Below are positions 13,235-19,342 of a stretch of DNA of 19,342 nucleotides, in pieces; position 1 is the first letter of the stretch, and each line of letters begins with the position of its first letter. This stretch comes from JBOGJI01 sp050747865 (GTDB lineage: Bacteria; Acidobacteriota; Thermoanaerobaculia; Multivoradales; JAHEKO01). The DNA lies in contig JBOGJI010000230.1 in the NCBI GenBank assembly GCA_050747865.1, positions 1 through 19,342 of the forward strand. Reading direction: 5' to 3'. A program made the translations under genes and the position numbers. The notes beneath the pieces were generated by a model that worked only from the letters and a program-made list of their open reading frames with translations, searched no databases and was not told the DNA's origin.

Positions 13235-14926
13235 TCAGGAGCCGGGCGTCACGGTCTGGACGATGAACGACTCGGCCGCCCCGATCTCGTCGCGGATGCC
13301 GATTGCGAGGCGCTGCTCTCCAGGAGCCATGGTAAGGGGGATCTCGTAGGGGTAGGCGGCCGCCTGCACCGCCTCCCAGCGCTCTTCCTTGATGTGGATG
13401 GGGATCGGCACCTGGTGGACGGGCGTCGAGTCCCCGCGCGTGTCCATGACCGCCAGGAACAGCCGCACGCGGCCAGTGCGCTCGCCGGCCTGCGGGACCA
13501 GCGTCAGGTTGGAGAGCGGTAGCAGCACCTGCAGCGGCACCTGATAGTTGCCGTCCTCGCGCCGCTCGGGGCGGCCGATCTCGAGCCGCACGGCGAGCGG
13601 GTTGTCGTTGCGGCCGAACATCAGCCCCGCCATGACCGCCTGCTCCATCTGGCTCTCGACCGTCTCGTCGCGATACCCCTGCCGGTGCCGCACCCGCAGG
13701 CCCTTGTCCTTCACTTTGACCTCGATCCGGTGATAGCGACCGTCCTGCGGGCGAGCCGGCTGGTAGCCGAGCGAGTAGTAGGTCCGCAGCTCGCGGGCGA
13801 TGCGATCGAGCGCCGGGTCCATGTTGTTGGTGTTGAGCACCGCCTGGCCGCCGGTCTTCTCGGCCAGCAGTTGCAGGGGCGCCTGCATGTTGGAGATGTA
13901 GACCGAGTCGATGAGCGGGCCGGCTCCGGGCTCGCGCTCGAGCGCCGACGCCGAGGAGGGGACACGCAGACCGGTCGCCTCCAGGGCGTAGAAGGCGACG
14001 CGATCGCTGGCCGCCATGGAGGCCAGCTCGTCGAACCTGCGGCTGGCGTCGAAGCGCTGCACCTCGAGCAGGCTGACCTGCTGCTGGGAGCTCTGGTTGA
14101 GCGCGTAGTAGAGGTCTTCGCCCGGCCGCATCGGGACGCCGTCGCTGACGTAGACCAGCGCCTTGCGACCGGGCAGCCCGCCGAGGTGGCGCACGAAGTC
14201 CTTGAGGGCGTCGATGGTGAACTGCAGGTCGTTGTATTGCGATTCGGCGTAGGCGCGCACCCGGGACTCGGCGAACGAGAGGTCGTCGCGCTCCTGGATG
14301 TCGCGCAGCACGTCGCGGCGGTCGGAGTCGGCGTGGACGCCCTGGGCGGACAGTGTCTCCAGCTCGAGAAGCGCGCGCGAGAGCGCCCCGGAGTCGCTGG
14401 TGAAGGGCTGGCGGACGTGCAGCGACCGCTCGTAGCTGACCACCATGGCGCGGTCCCCGGGCGCGAGGTGCTGGTCGAGGAACGTGCGCAGCGACCGCAG
14501 CACCCGGTTGCGGTTGAACGGCCGCAGGTTCAGGTTGTCGACGTAGACAACCATGTGGAGCTGCTGCTCCGGAGGCAGCTCCTCGGCCACGGTCGGCGCC
14601 GTCGGCGGGGCCTCTGCTGCGGGCCGCGCCTCCGCCTCGGCGGCGGCCCCGGCGTCCGGGCGCCCGTCCTCGACGGCGTAGAAGTTCGAGATGGCGACCG
14701 GGCGCCGGTCCTCGAACAGCTCGAAGTCCTCGGGTCCGAGGCCGGTGACCGGGTTCCCCTGCTTGTCGGTCACGTGCACGTCGACGTTGACCACGCGCAC
14801 CTCGACCGCCGCGCCGAACTGCTGCAGGTCCGCGCTCTCCTCGGGGGCCTGCGCCGTGACACCCGTCCCGAGCAGGCAGACCAGAGCGAGCCCGGGAGCG
14901 AGCGGCCGGATCGCGGGTGTGGCCAT
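13235..14926 (-). CDS. Acidobacterial VWFA-related secreted protein, divergent type
   Basis: The product has 563 residues from ATG 14926. The signal peptide (LALVCLLGTGVTAQ) is followed by the family's N-terminal beta motif (VHVTDKQGNPVTGLGPEDF), an Ala/Pro/Glu-rich linker (about 90-120) and the VWA-like domain. The MIDAS position reads VVYVDNLNLRPFN: Asp130 remains but both Ser are absent, so metal-dependent binding is unlikely by the classical mechanism. Later features are LGGLPGRKALVYVSDGVPM, DRIARELRTYYSLGYQPARP and RVRHRQGYRDE. It is shorter than the two VWFA proteins at 6004-10459 and lacks their C-terminal beta half, so it is a different subfamily. The frame extends to 14977 but the signal peptide and TATCAT 7 bases upstream favour 14926. 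Confidence 0.88.
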   Translation of the reverse strand: MATPAIRPLAPGLALVCLLGTGVTAQAPEESADLQQFGAAVEVRVVNVDVHVTDKQGNPVTGLGPEDFELFEDRRPVAISNFYAVEDGRPDAGAAAEAEARPAAEAPPTAPTVAEELPPEQQLHMVVYVDNLNLRPFNRNRVLRSLRTFLDQHLAPGDRAMVVSYERSLHVRQPFTSDSGALSRALLELETLSAQGVHADSDRRDVLRDIQERDDLSFAESRVRAYAESQYNDLQFTIDALKDFVRHLGGLPGRKALVYVSDGVPMRPGEDLYYALNQSSQQQVSLLEVQRFDASRRFDELASMAASDRVAFYALEATGLRVPSSASALEREPGAGPLIDSVYISNMQAPLQLLAEKTGGQAVLNTNNMDPALDRIARELRTYYSLGYQPARPQDGRYHRIEVKVKDKGLRVRHRQGYRDETVESQMEQAVMAGLMFGRNDNPLAVRLEIGRPERREDGNYQVPLQVLLPLSNLTLVPQAGERTGRVRLFLAVMDTRGDSTPVHQVPIPIHIKEERWEAVQAAAYPYEIPLTMAPGEQRLAIGIRDEIGAAESFIVQTVTPGS

Positions 14927-14933
14927 GCGACGG

Positions 14934-14939
14934 ATGATA
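14934..14939 (-). promoter_or_regulatory. Candidate -10 hexamer TATCAT for the divergent VWFA gene
   Basis: On the minus strand TGTATCAT precedes the ATG at 14926 by seven bases, and the gap CCGTCGC has no Shine-Dalgarno. This suggests a leaderless or nearly leaderless transcript and supports the shorter start. Confidence 0.45.
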
Positions 14940-14992
14940 CAGAAGGCCGTCGCCGCCGAAACGCTGCGATCCCGCACATCGAAGGCCTGCGA

Positions 14993-14998
14993 TAGAGT
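14993..14998 (+). promoter_or_regulatory. Candidate -10 hexamer TAGAGT for the lipoprotein gene at 15017
   Basis: TAGAGT lies 18 bases before the ATG, so a transcript would carry a short leader with GAGG (15006-15009) seven bases before the start. The 90-base divergent spacer therefore appears to hold back-to-back promoters, one for each flanking gene. Confidence 0.3.
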
Positions 14999-15016
14999 CG
15001 CGCGCCGAGGCCGCCA

Positions 15017-15796
15017 ATGTCAGGTCACGCGCTGCGCTCCCACCTCATCGCCATGGCGCTCGCCGCCGCGACGCTCGGCGCCTGCGCCGGCACCCATCCC
15101 AAACGGACTCCGGCGAAGCATGCGCAGAAGGAGCAGACCTCGGTCTGGCCGGTCGTCGAGCGGCTGGCCGAGACGCGGGCCCTGAGCTGCTTCGGGAAGG
15201 GCGAGGGAGCCGAATACGGCACCCGGATCGCCCGCACGCCGGTGCTCGCCGCTCCGGGCGGGCGCTTCCGGGCCTATGCCGAAGGGGAGGCCCTGGCGTT
15301 CAGCGAGGAATACGGGCCCGACCCCGGCTGCGTCAACTTCTCCCGTCTCCACCTGGCCGAAGGCGCTCGCGATTTCGAGCTGGTGCTCGCCCTCTCCCCG
15401 TTCGCCGGGCTGTCCGGCAACTCGATCCGCATCGTCGACTGGTCGCCGGACGGCGAGCGACTCCTGGTCGAGACGGAGCTGTGGGCGTACGGCAGCGAGT
15501 TCGACAATCCGGACGTGCTGGTGCTCCACGCCGCGCGCCGCTACTTCGAGGCGCTGGACATGGCCGCGGCGCTCCGCCAGGCCTTCAACCGCGACTGCTT
15601 CCTCTACTGGAGGGCCCAGGGGTTCCTGCCGGACGGCGCCGTGGTCGTGGAGACCCACCCCTCGGGCGAGCTCTACGGCCCGAGCTGCGAAGAGCGGCCG
15701 TCGCGCTGGCGCCTCGACGAGCGCGGCGACCTCGGCCGCCTTCCCGCCGAAGCCAAGATCGAACGCTACGCTCGCGAGGTCGGCGCCGCGCCGTAG
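15017..15796 (+). CDS. Predicted lipoprotein of unknown function
   Basis: The product is 259 residues long. The signal ends in the lipobox LGAC (Cys23), followed by a basic spacer (THPKRTPAKHAQK). The mature part contains IVDWSPDGERLLVETELW (about 139-156), which resembles a single blade of PD40/WD40-like beta-propeller proteins, but too few repeats are present for a propeller. Four Cys remain in the mature region (ALSCFGKG, DPGCVNF, NRDCFLYW, GPSCEER) and could form disulfides in the periplasm. I do not recognise the family. The gene is divergent from the VWFA gene to its left, and its TAG stop (15794-15796) lies inside the inverted repeat at 15793-15860. Confidence 0.75.
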   Translation: MSGHALRSHLIAMALAAATLGACAGTHPKRTPAKHAQKEQTSVWPVVERLAETRALSCFGKGEGAEYGTRIARTPVLAAPGGRFRAYAEGEALAFSEEYGPDPGCVNFSRLHLAEGARDFELVLALSPFAGLSGNSIRIVDWSPDGERLLVETELWAYGSEFDNPDVLVLHAARRYFEALDMAAALRQAFNRDCFLYWRAQGFLPDGAVVVETHPSGELYGPSCEERPSRWRLDERGDLGRLPAEAKIERYAREVGAAP

Positions 15797-15860
15797 CGGC
15801 CGAGCTTGTCTCGGCCGTCCCCTAGGCCGTCCCGACGGCCGACACCAGGTCGGCCGCTAC
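15793..15860. repeat. 68-base REP-like inverted repeat between convergent genes
   Basis: The arms 15793-15821 and 15832-15860 pair at 24 of 29 positions, beginning GTAGCGGCCGA and ending TCGGCCGCTAC, around a ten-base centre. Each arm has an inner GGCCG block as well, giving a nested palindrome. The stop codons of both flanking genes (TAG at 15794-15796 on +, and the complement of CTA at 15857-15859 on -) lie at mirror positions in the outer arm tips. It has the look of a dispersed intergenic palindromic element and could act as a bidirectional transcription stop or mRNA stabiliser. It has no T-tract. Confidence 0.75.
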
Positions 15861-16513
15861 GTGGTGGCGCGGGCCTCGAGGCGGATGGTGAGCTCCACCT
15901 CGTCCTGGTTGCGCACCGTGCCCAGGCCGCCGGAGAAGGGCTCGATTCCGTAGTCGCTCTGCAGGAAGCGGAAGGAGCCGTGAGCGCGCAGGGTCGTCCC
16001 GTCAAGCTCGACGCGGGCGGGCAGGCGCACCTTTCGGGTGACCCCATGCAGCGTGAAGTCGCCGACGATCTCGAGGCCGCCGTCGGCGGCCGGCCGCACG
16101 CGCGTCGAGCGGAACGCGATGTCGGCGAATCGCGTCACGTCGAGCTGCTCGGGCCCCTCCATGGTCTCCTGGATCTTCGCGCGGTCCTTCTCGGAGACCG
16201 CCTTGCCGACCTCGTAGCGCTGCCGCAGCTCCGGCTCGTCGATCACCACCGAGGCGGCTTCCACGGCGACCTCGACCGAGGCCGTCGCGGGAGAGGCCGG
16301 GTCGTATTCGACGGTCCCCGAGAACCGCGTCGCCCGCGCCACGTGGTCGTGGGCAAGCGCCGAGGCGATCCCGGCCTTGAACGTGCGCACCACCAGCTCG
16401 CTGCGCTCGGGCACGATCGCGTAAGAGGCCGCCTGGGCGGCCGATCCGGGCGCCGCCAGAACCACGACCGCCAACGCGGAGATCAGGGCTCTCACGCCGA
16501 TCGATCTCTTCAT
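15857..16513 (-). CDS. YceI-family periplasmic protein
   Basis: The 218-residue product has a signal peptide (hydrophobic ALISALAVVVLAAPGSA, cleavage near AQA) and a YceI-like lipocalin-type beta barrel. Recognisable features are YAIVPERSELVVRTFKAG near the start, LAHDHVARATRFSGTVEYDP, DIAFRSTRVRP, VGDFTLHGVTRKVRLP and a final strand VELTIRLEA. YceI proteins bind isoprenoid or other long lipophilic chains in the periplasm; a specific ligand cannot be told here. The start is ATG 16513 with only a weak, too-close AAAGAG upstream. It is divergent from the PLP enzyme gene (76-base spacer) and convergent with the lipoprotein gene, with its TAG stop inside the inverted repeat. Confidence 0.93.
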   Translation of the reverse strand: MKRSIGVRALISALAVVVLAAPGSAAQAASYAIVPERSELVVRTFKAGIASALAHDHVARATRFSGTVEYDPASPATASVEVAVEAASVVIDEPELRQRYEVGKAVSEKDRAKIQETMEGPEQLDVTRFADIAFRSTRVRPAADGGLEIVGDFTLHGVTRKVRLPARVELDGTTLRAHGSFRFLQSDYGIEPFSGGLGTVRNQDEVELTIRLEARATT

Positions 16514-16560
16514 GCTCTTTCACATTCTCTCACGCCGCCGCTCACGAGCCGCGTTGCGGG

Positions 16561-16585
16561 TAAGCTCCGGCGGTAGCACGGAGGT
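16561..16585 (+). promoter_or_regulatory. Candidate -10 and ribosome binding site of the PLP enzyme gene
   Basis: TAAGCT (16561-16566) is a plausible -10, and GGAGGT (16580-16585) lies four to five bases before the ATG at 16590. Together they give a short conventional leader and argue against the longer open frame that begins at 16512. Confidence 0.45.
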
Positions 16586-16589
16586 CGTC

Positions 16590-17771
16590 ATGCACGAGCA
16601 TCCCCAATACGGCACACCGGATCTGCTGGACCGCCTGGAGGGCGCGATCGCCGTCCCGGTCGTGCGCTCCACCACCTTCGCCTACCGCGACGCCGAGAGC
16701 CTGCGCGCGGTGATGGCGGGCGAGGTCGCGGGCGAGGTCTACCCGCGTTACGGCCACGTGCCCGGGCGCGCCTTCGAGGCGCGCATGGCGGCGCTCGAGG
16801 GCGCCGATGGCGCGGTGGCCTTCGCCTCCGGCATGGCGGCGCTCACCGCTTTGTTCCTGGGGCTGACGGACGGCGGCGACGCGGTGGCGGTCAGCCGCCA
16901 GGTGTACGGCGGCCTCGACTCCATGCTCACCCACGACCTGCCCCGCCTGGGGCTAGAGGTGCGGCGCTTCGACCCCTTCGCCGCCGGGGAGCTGGATGAG
17001 GCCCTGGCGGACGGCAGGGTGCGCGTCGTGCACGTGGAGACGCCGACCAATCCGCTCTGCCGGGTCGTCGATCTCGCGGCCGTGGCGGCGAAGGCGCACG
17101 CCGCCGGCGCGCTGCTGACGGTCGACGCGACGTTCCAGCCGCCGCCGCTCCAGCGCCCGCTCGCCCACGGCGCGGACCTGGTGATGCACAGCGCCACCAA
17201 GATCCTCGGCGGCCACTCCGACACTCTGGGGGGCGTGGTCTCCGGGCGGCACGAGCTGCTCGAGCGTCTCTACGGCTTCCGCCGCCGCACCGGGGCGACG
17301 CTGGCGCCCGACACCGCCTGGCTGCTGCACCGGTCGCTGGCCACCCTCGAGGTGCGGGCGCGCCGCGCCGCCGAGACCGCGGCGAGCCTTGCCGCCTACC
17401 TGGACGGCGTGCGCACGGCCGGCGGACCGGTCGAGACCGTGCACTATCCCGGGCTGCCCGAGCACCCGGATCACGCCGCCGCCGGCCGCCAGATGCAGAC
17501 CTTCGGCTTCATGCTCTCGTTCGAGGCGCGGGGCGGCCTCGCCGGCGCGGTCGCGATCTACGATCGCCTGCGGCGCGTCAAGCGCGCCGTCTCCCTGGGC
17601 GGCATCGAGAGCGTCGCCTCGCTGCCGCTGCACACCTCTCACAGCTACCTGTCGCCCGAGGAGCGGGCGGCGGCGGGCGTGGGCGACGGCCTGATCCGCC
17701 TTTCGGTCGGCCTCGAGCCCGCGGCCGAGCTGGAGGACGACCTCGCCCAAGCTCTGCAGGTGGTAGACTAA
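16590..17771 (+). CDS. Cys/Met-metabolism PLP-dependent enzyme (cystathionine gamma-synthase / beta-lyase / methionine gamma-lyase family)
   Basis: The 393-residue cytosolic enzyme belongs to fold-type I of the trans-sulfuration group. Key residues: Tyr51 and Arg53 (YPRYG), the neighbouring-subunit PLP-phosphate contacts; glycine-rich FASGMAALTALFLG; Tyr106 (RQVYGG) stacking on PLP; Asp179 (TVDATFQPPPLQRPL) to the pyridine nitrogen; and Lys204 in SATKILGGHSDTLGG forming the Schiff base. The C-terminal part has VETVHYPGLPEHPDH and LIRLSVGLEPAAELEDDL, typical of the family. The reaction (gamma-synthase, beta-lyase or gamma-lyase) cannot be assigned from motifs alone. The Asn of the usual VDNTF is Ala here. 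The start is set by GGAGGT. DoxX follows after 33 bases. Confidence 0.92.
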   Translation: MHEHPQYGTPDLLDRLEGAIAVPVVRSTTFAYRDAESLRAVMAGEVAGEVYPRYGHVPGRAFEARMAALEGADGAVAFASGMAALTALFLGLTDGGDAVAVSRQVYGGLDSMLTHDLPRLGLEVRRFDPFAAGELDEALADGRVRVVHVETPTNPLCRVVDLAAVAAKAHAAGALLTVDATFQPPPLQRPLAHGADLVMHSATKILGGHSDTLGGVVSGRHELLERLYGFRRRTGATLAPDTAWLLHRSLATLEVRARRAAETAASLAAYLDGVRTAGGPVETVHYPGLPEHPDHAAAGRQMQTFGFMLSFEARGGLAGAVAIYDRLRRVKRAVSLGGIESVASLPLHTSHSYLSPEERAAAGVGDGLIRLSVGLEPAAELEDDLAQALQVVD

Positions 17772-17791
17772 GAATCGAATAGACCCCAACC

Positions 17792-17800
17792 AGGAGGAGG
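17792..17800 (+). promoter_or_regulatory. Strong ribosome binding site of the DoxX gene
   Basis: AGGAGGAGG lies four bases before ATG 17805 and fixes the start. A possible -10, TAGACT (17764-17769), overlaps the stop codon of the preceding gene, so DoxX may have its own promoter as well as read-through. Confidence 0.6.
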
Positions 17801-17804
17801 AGCC

Positions 17805-18194
17805 ATGCAGAAGTACCTGGGCAAGTACTCGGATCTGCTCTACGGAATCATGCGGATCGTCGTGGGCCTGCTGTTCGCCTGCCATGGCGCGCAGAAGCTC
17901 TTCGGTATGTTCGGTGGCATGGGCGGCGAGGGTGCGAGGGCGGAGATCGCGTCGCTCATGGGGGTGGCGGGGATCATCGAGCTCGTCGGCGGTCTCCTCG
18001 TCATGCTGGGGCTCTTCACGAGCTGGGCGGCCTTCATCTCCTCCGGCGAGATGGCCGTTGGCTACTTCATGAGCCACGCTCCCGGGGGCTTCTGGCCGAT
18101 TCAGAACCAAGGCGAGCTGGCCGTGCTCTACTGCTTCGTCTTCCTCTACATCGCCAGCCGCGGCAGCGGCAAGCTGGGGCTCGGCAAGGGATAG
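17805..18194 (+). CDS. DoxX-family integral membrane protein
   Basis: The 129-residue product has four predicted membrane segments: about 11-33 (LLYGIMRIVVGLLFACHGAQ), 48-70 (GVAGIIELVGGLLVMLGLF), 70-92, and 100-120 (ELAVLYCFVFLYIAS). The family hallmarks are visible: RIVVGLLFACHGAQKLFG after helix 1, and GIIELVGGLLVMLGLFT. DoxX-like proteins are small inner-membrane proteins, some linked to redox or thiol stress and respiratory functions; the exact role is not known. It follows the PLP enzyme after 33 bases and converges on hslO with a 13-base gap. Confidence 0.93.
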   Translation: MQKYLGKYSDLLYGIMRIVVGLLFACHGAQKLFGMFGGMGGEGARAEIASLMGVAGIIELVGGLLVMLGLFTSWAAFISSGEMAVGYFMSHAPGGFWPIQNQGELAVLYCFVFLYIASRGSGKLGLGKG

Positions 18195-18207
18195 TCGCGC
18201 CGCGGCC

Positions 18208-19062
18208 TCAATGGGTCGATAGCAGCTCGTCGGCGTCGAAGACGTAGCGCTCGCCGCAGAAGGCGCACTCCGCCTCGCAGCGGCCGTCGGGGCCGAGCAG
18301 GGCGGTCAAGTCCTGGCGGGCGATGGGCAGGAGCCGCGCCTGCAGGCCTTCGCGGGTGCAGCCGCAGCGGTAGCGCAGCTCCACGGTCTCCAGCGGCTCG
18401 CGATCGAAGCCGTCGAGCACCAGGTCGACGAGGGCGGAGATGCCGCCGCGGTCGAGATAGACGCTGACGCCGTCGCGCTGGCGCAGGTTGGTCTCGAGCT
18501 GGGTGATGCGCTCATCCTCCGTGCCCGGCAACGCCTCGACGATGAGGCCGCCCGCCGCCGCCACGCCATCGGGGCGCAGCAGCACGCCGAGCAGCACCGC
18601 CGAGCGGATCTGCTCGCTCTGCTCGAGGTAGTGGGTGAGATCGTCGCCCAGCTCGCCGGAGACCAGGGCCACCTGACTAGTGTAGGCCTTGCGCGGCCCC
18701 TCGCGGGTCACCCGCAGCACGCCGCAGCCGATCGCGGCGGCAAGCCGCAGCCCCTCCGCGGGGGTCGGCTGGCGGGGATTGCCCACCAGACCGCGCATGT
18801 CACCCGAGGCGCTGGCCTCCGCCACCACCCGGCCCAGCGGGCCGTCTCCCGAGATCTCCAGCACCAACCGCGTGGGCGTCTTCAGCGCGATGCGCTGGAC
18901 GAGGACGGCGCCAGCGAGCGCGCGTCCCAACGCCACGGTGGCGATGGGTGAGAGGTCGAGGCGCAGCCGCGCCTCCTCCAGGGCCGTGGTGAGGTCGACG
19001 GCCACCCAGCGCAGGTCGCCGTGCGCGGCCAGCCCGGTGATGAGGTGACTGCCGCGCGGCAC
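18208..19062 (-). CDS. hslO: Hsp33 redox-regulated molecular chaperone
   Basis: The 284-residue product has the two-domain layout of Hsp33. The N-terminal domain (about 1-175) carries family features HLITGLAAHGDLRWVAVDLT, ATVALGRALAGAVLVQRI, ISGDGPLG, GVLRVTREGPRKAYTSQVAL and GDDLTHYLEQSEQI. The linker and zinc domain end in Cys233-Gly-Cys235 and Cys266-x-x-Cys269 (CAFC), spaced 30 residues apart. This is the complete CXC/CXXC zinc switch, which releases zinc on oxidation and activates holdase function in the cytosol. The start is GTG 19062: an in-frame stop lies six codons upstream and no other start is available. It begins ten bases after the stop of the MarR-type gene, so the two are probably co-transcribed. 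Confidence 0.97.
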   Translation of the reverse strand: MPRGSHLITGLAAHGDLRWVAVDLTTALEEARLRLDLSPIATVALGRALAGAVLVQRIALKTPTRLVLEISGDGPLGRVVAEASASGDMRGLVGNPRQPTPAEGLRLAAAIGCGVLRVTREGPRKAYTSQVALVSGELGDDLTHYLEQSEQIRSAVLLGVLLRPDGVAAAGGLIVEALPGTEDERITQLETNLRQRDGVSVYLDRGGISALVDLVLDGFDREPLETVELRYRCGCTREGLQARLLPIARQDLTALLGPDGRCEAECAFCGERYVFDADELLSTH

Positions 19063-19072
19063 GGAATCGGTC

Positions 19073-19342
19073 TCAGCCTAGGAGCTCTTCCAGCGTGGCG
19101 AGCAGCTGCGGCCCGACGCGCCGGAGCTCCTCGCGGTGGGTGTGGGCGAGCCGGTCGAGGACGTCGTTGCCGGCCGCGGTGACGGCGATGAACACCTGCC
19201 GGCGGTCCTCGGTCCCCGGGCGACGGATCACAAACCCCTTCTCCTCCAGGCGATCGAGCAGCCCGACGGCGCTGTGGTGGCGGATCTGCAGCCACTCGGC
19301 CACGTGCCCCACCGTCGCGGCGCGGTCTTCCGGCGCGCCGCG
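19073..19342 (-). CDS. MarR-family transcriptional regulator, 5' end beyond the window
   Basis: The visible 89 residues are the C-terminal part of a winged-helix regulator; usual MarR proteins are about 140-150 residues, so some 55 are missing. Seen are the recognition region VGHVAEWLQIRHHSAVGLLD, the link RLEEKGFVIRRPG, and the wing TEDRRQVFIAVTAAGNDVL with the characteristic D-R-R. The last part is the dimerisation helix (LLATLEELLG). MarR proteins bind DNA as dimers and often respond to oxidants or phenolic ligands. Its ten-base spacing to hslO suggests an operon in which the regulator may control the chaperone. The open frame runs to the edge, so the GTG at 19312 is not the true start. 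Confidence 0.9.
   Translation of the reverse strand, partial: RGAPEDRAATVGHVAEWLQIRHHSAVGLLDRLEEKGFVIRRPGTEDRRQVFIAVTAAGNDVLDRLAHTHREELRRVGPQLLATLEELLG

Noticed and set aside
12450..15017. 855-codon open frame on the minus strand
   Set aside because: Arg/Ala/Gly/Pro-rich shadow that crosses the VWFA gene at 13235-14926 in another frame and runs antisense to two other genes; no recognisable domain or signal.

Overview
The window is GC-rich DNA that looks like an Acidobacteriota chromosome, possibly class Thermoanaerobaculia. The taxonomic markers are three proteins of the acidobacterial VWFA-related type, an Oar-like TonB-dependent receptor with a carboxypeptidase-regulatory N-terminal domain, and sulfatase-fold/TPR lipoproteins. 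The class is inferred from gene content only. No rRNA, tRNA or CRISPR array is visible.

Layout. At positions 1-126 there is what appears to be the end of an IS21-type insertion sequence: two 20-base terminal repeats and the first codons of a leftward transposase. It has cut into the 3' end of a leftward sulfatase-fold lipoprotein gene (72-1343), whose last 17 residues are read from the element. A strong intrinsic terminator (1413-1440) closes the leftward TonB-dependent receptor gene (1468-4482). An AT-rich divergent region (4483-4784) separates that gene from a rightward run of secreted or lipid-anchored proteins: a transglutaminase-like/TPR lipoprotein, two tandem VWFA paralogs, a sulfatase-fold/TPR lipoprotein, and a small CARDB-like exported protein (4785-13226). 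A third, more divergent VWFA protein (13235-14926) faces them from the other strand.

Further right are a lipoprotein of unknown function (15017-15796) and a YceI-family protein (15857-16513). They converge on a 68-base inverted repeat that contains the stop codons of both. Then come a Cys/Met-metabolism PLP enzyme (16590-17771), a DoxX-family membrane protein (17805-18194), the redox chaperone Hsp33 (hslO, 18208-19062) and, cut by the right edge, a MarR-family regulator (19073-19342) that probably forms an operon with hslO.

How the parts fit. From 1 to about 15.8 kb almost every product carries a signal peptide or lipobox, so this is a cell-envelope region. The recurring theme is beta-rich or TPR scaffolds (VWFA, CARDB, TPR) next to alkaline-phosphatase-superfamily enzymes that carry Thr where sulfatases carry the formylglycine Cys/Ser. 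A joint role in modifying or assembling an envelope or secreted polymer is possible, but this is inference. The right end is a housekeeping and stress group (Hsp33, MarR, DoxX). Several genes have a TANNNT hexamer 7-8 bases before the start codon and no well-placed Shine-Dalgarno, which suggests leaderless transcripts beside conventional ones.
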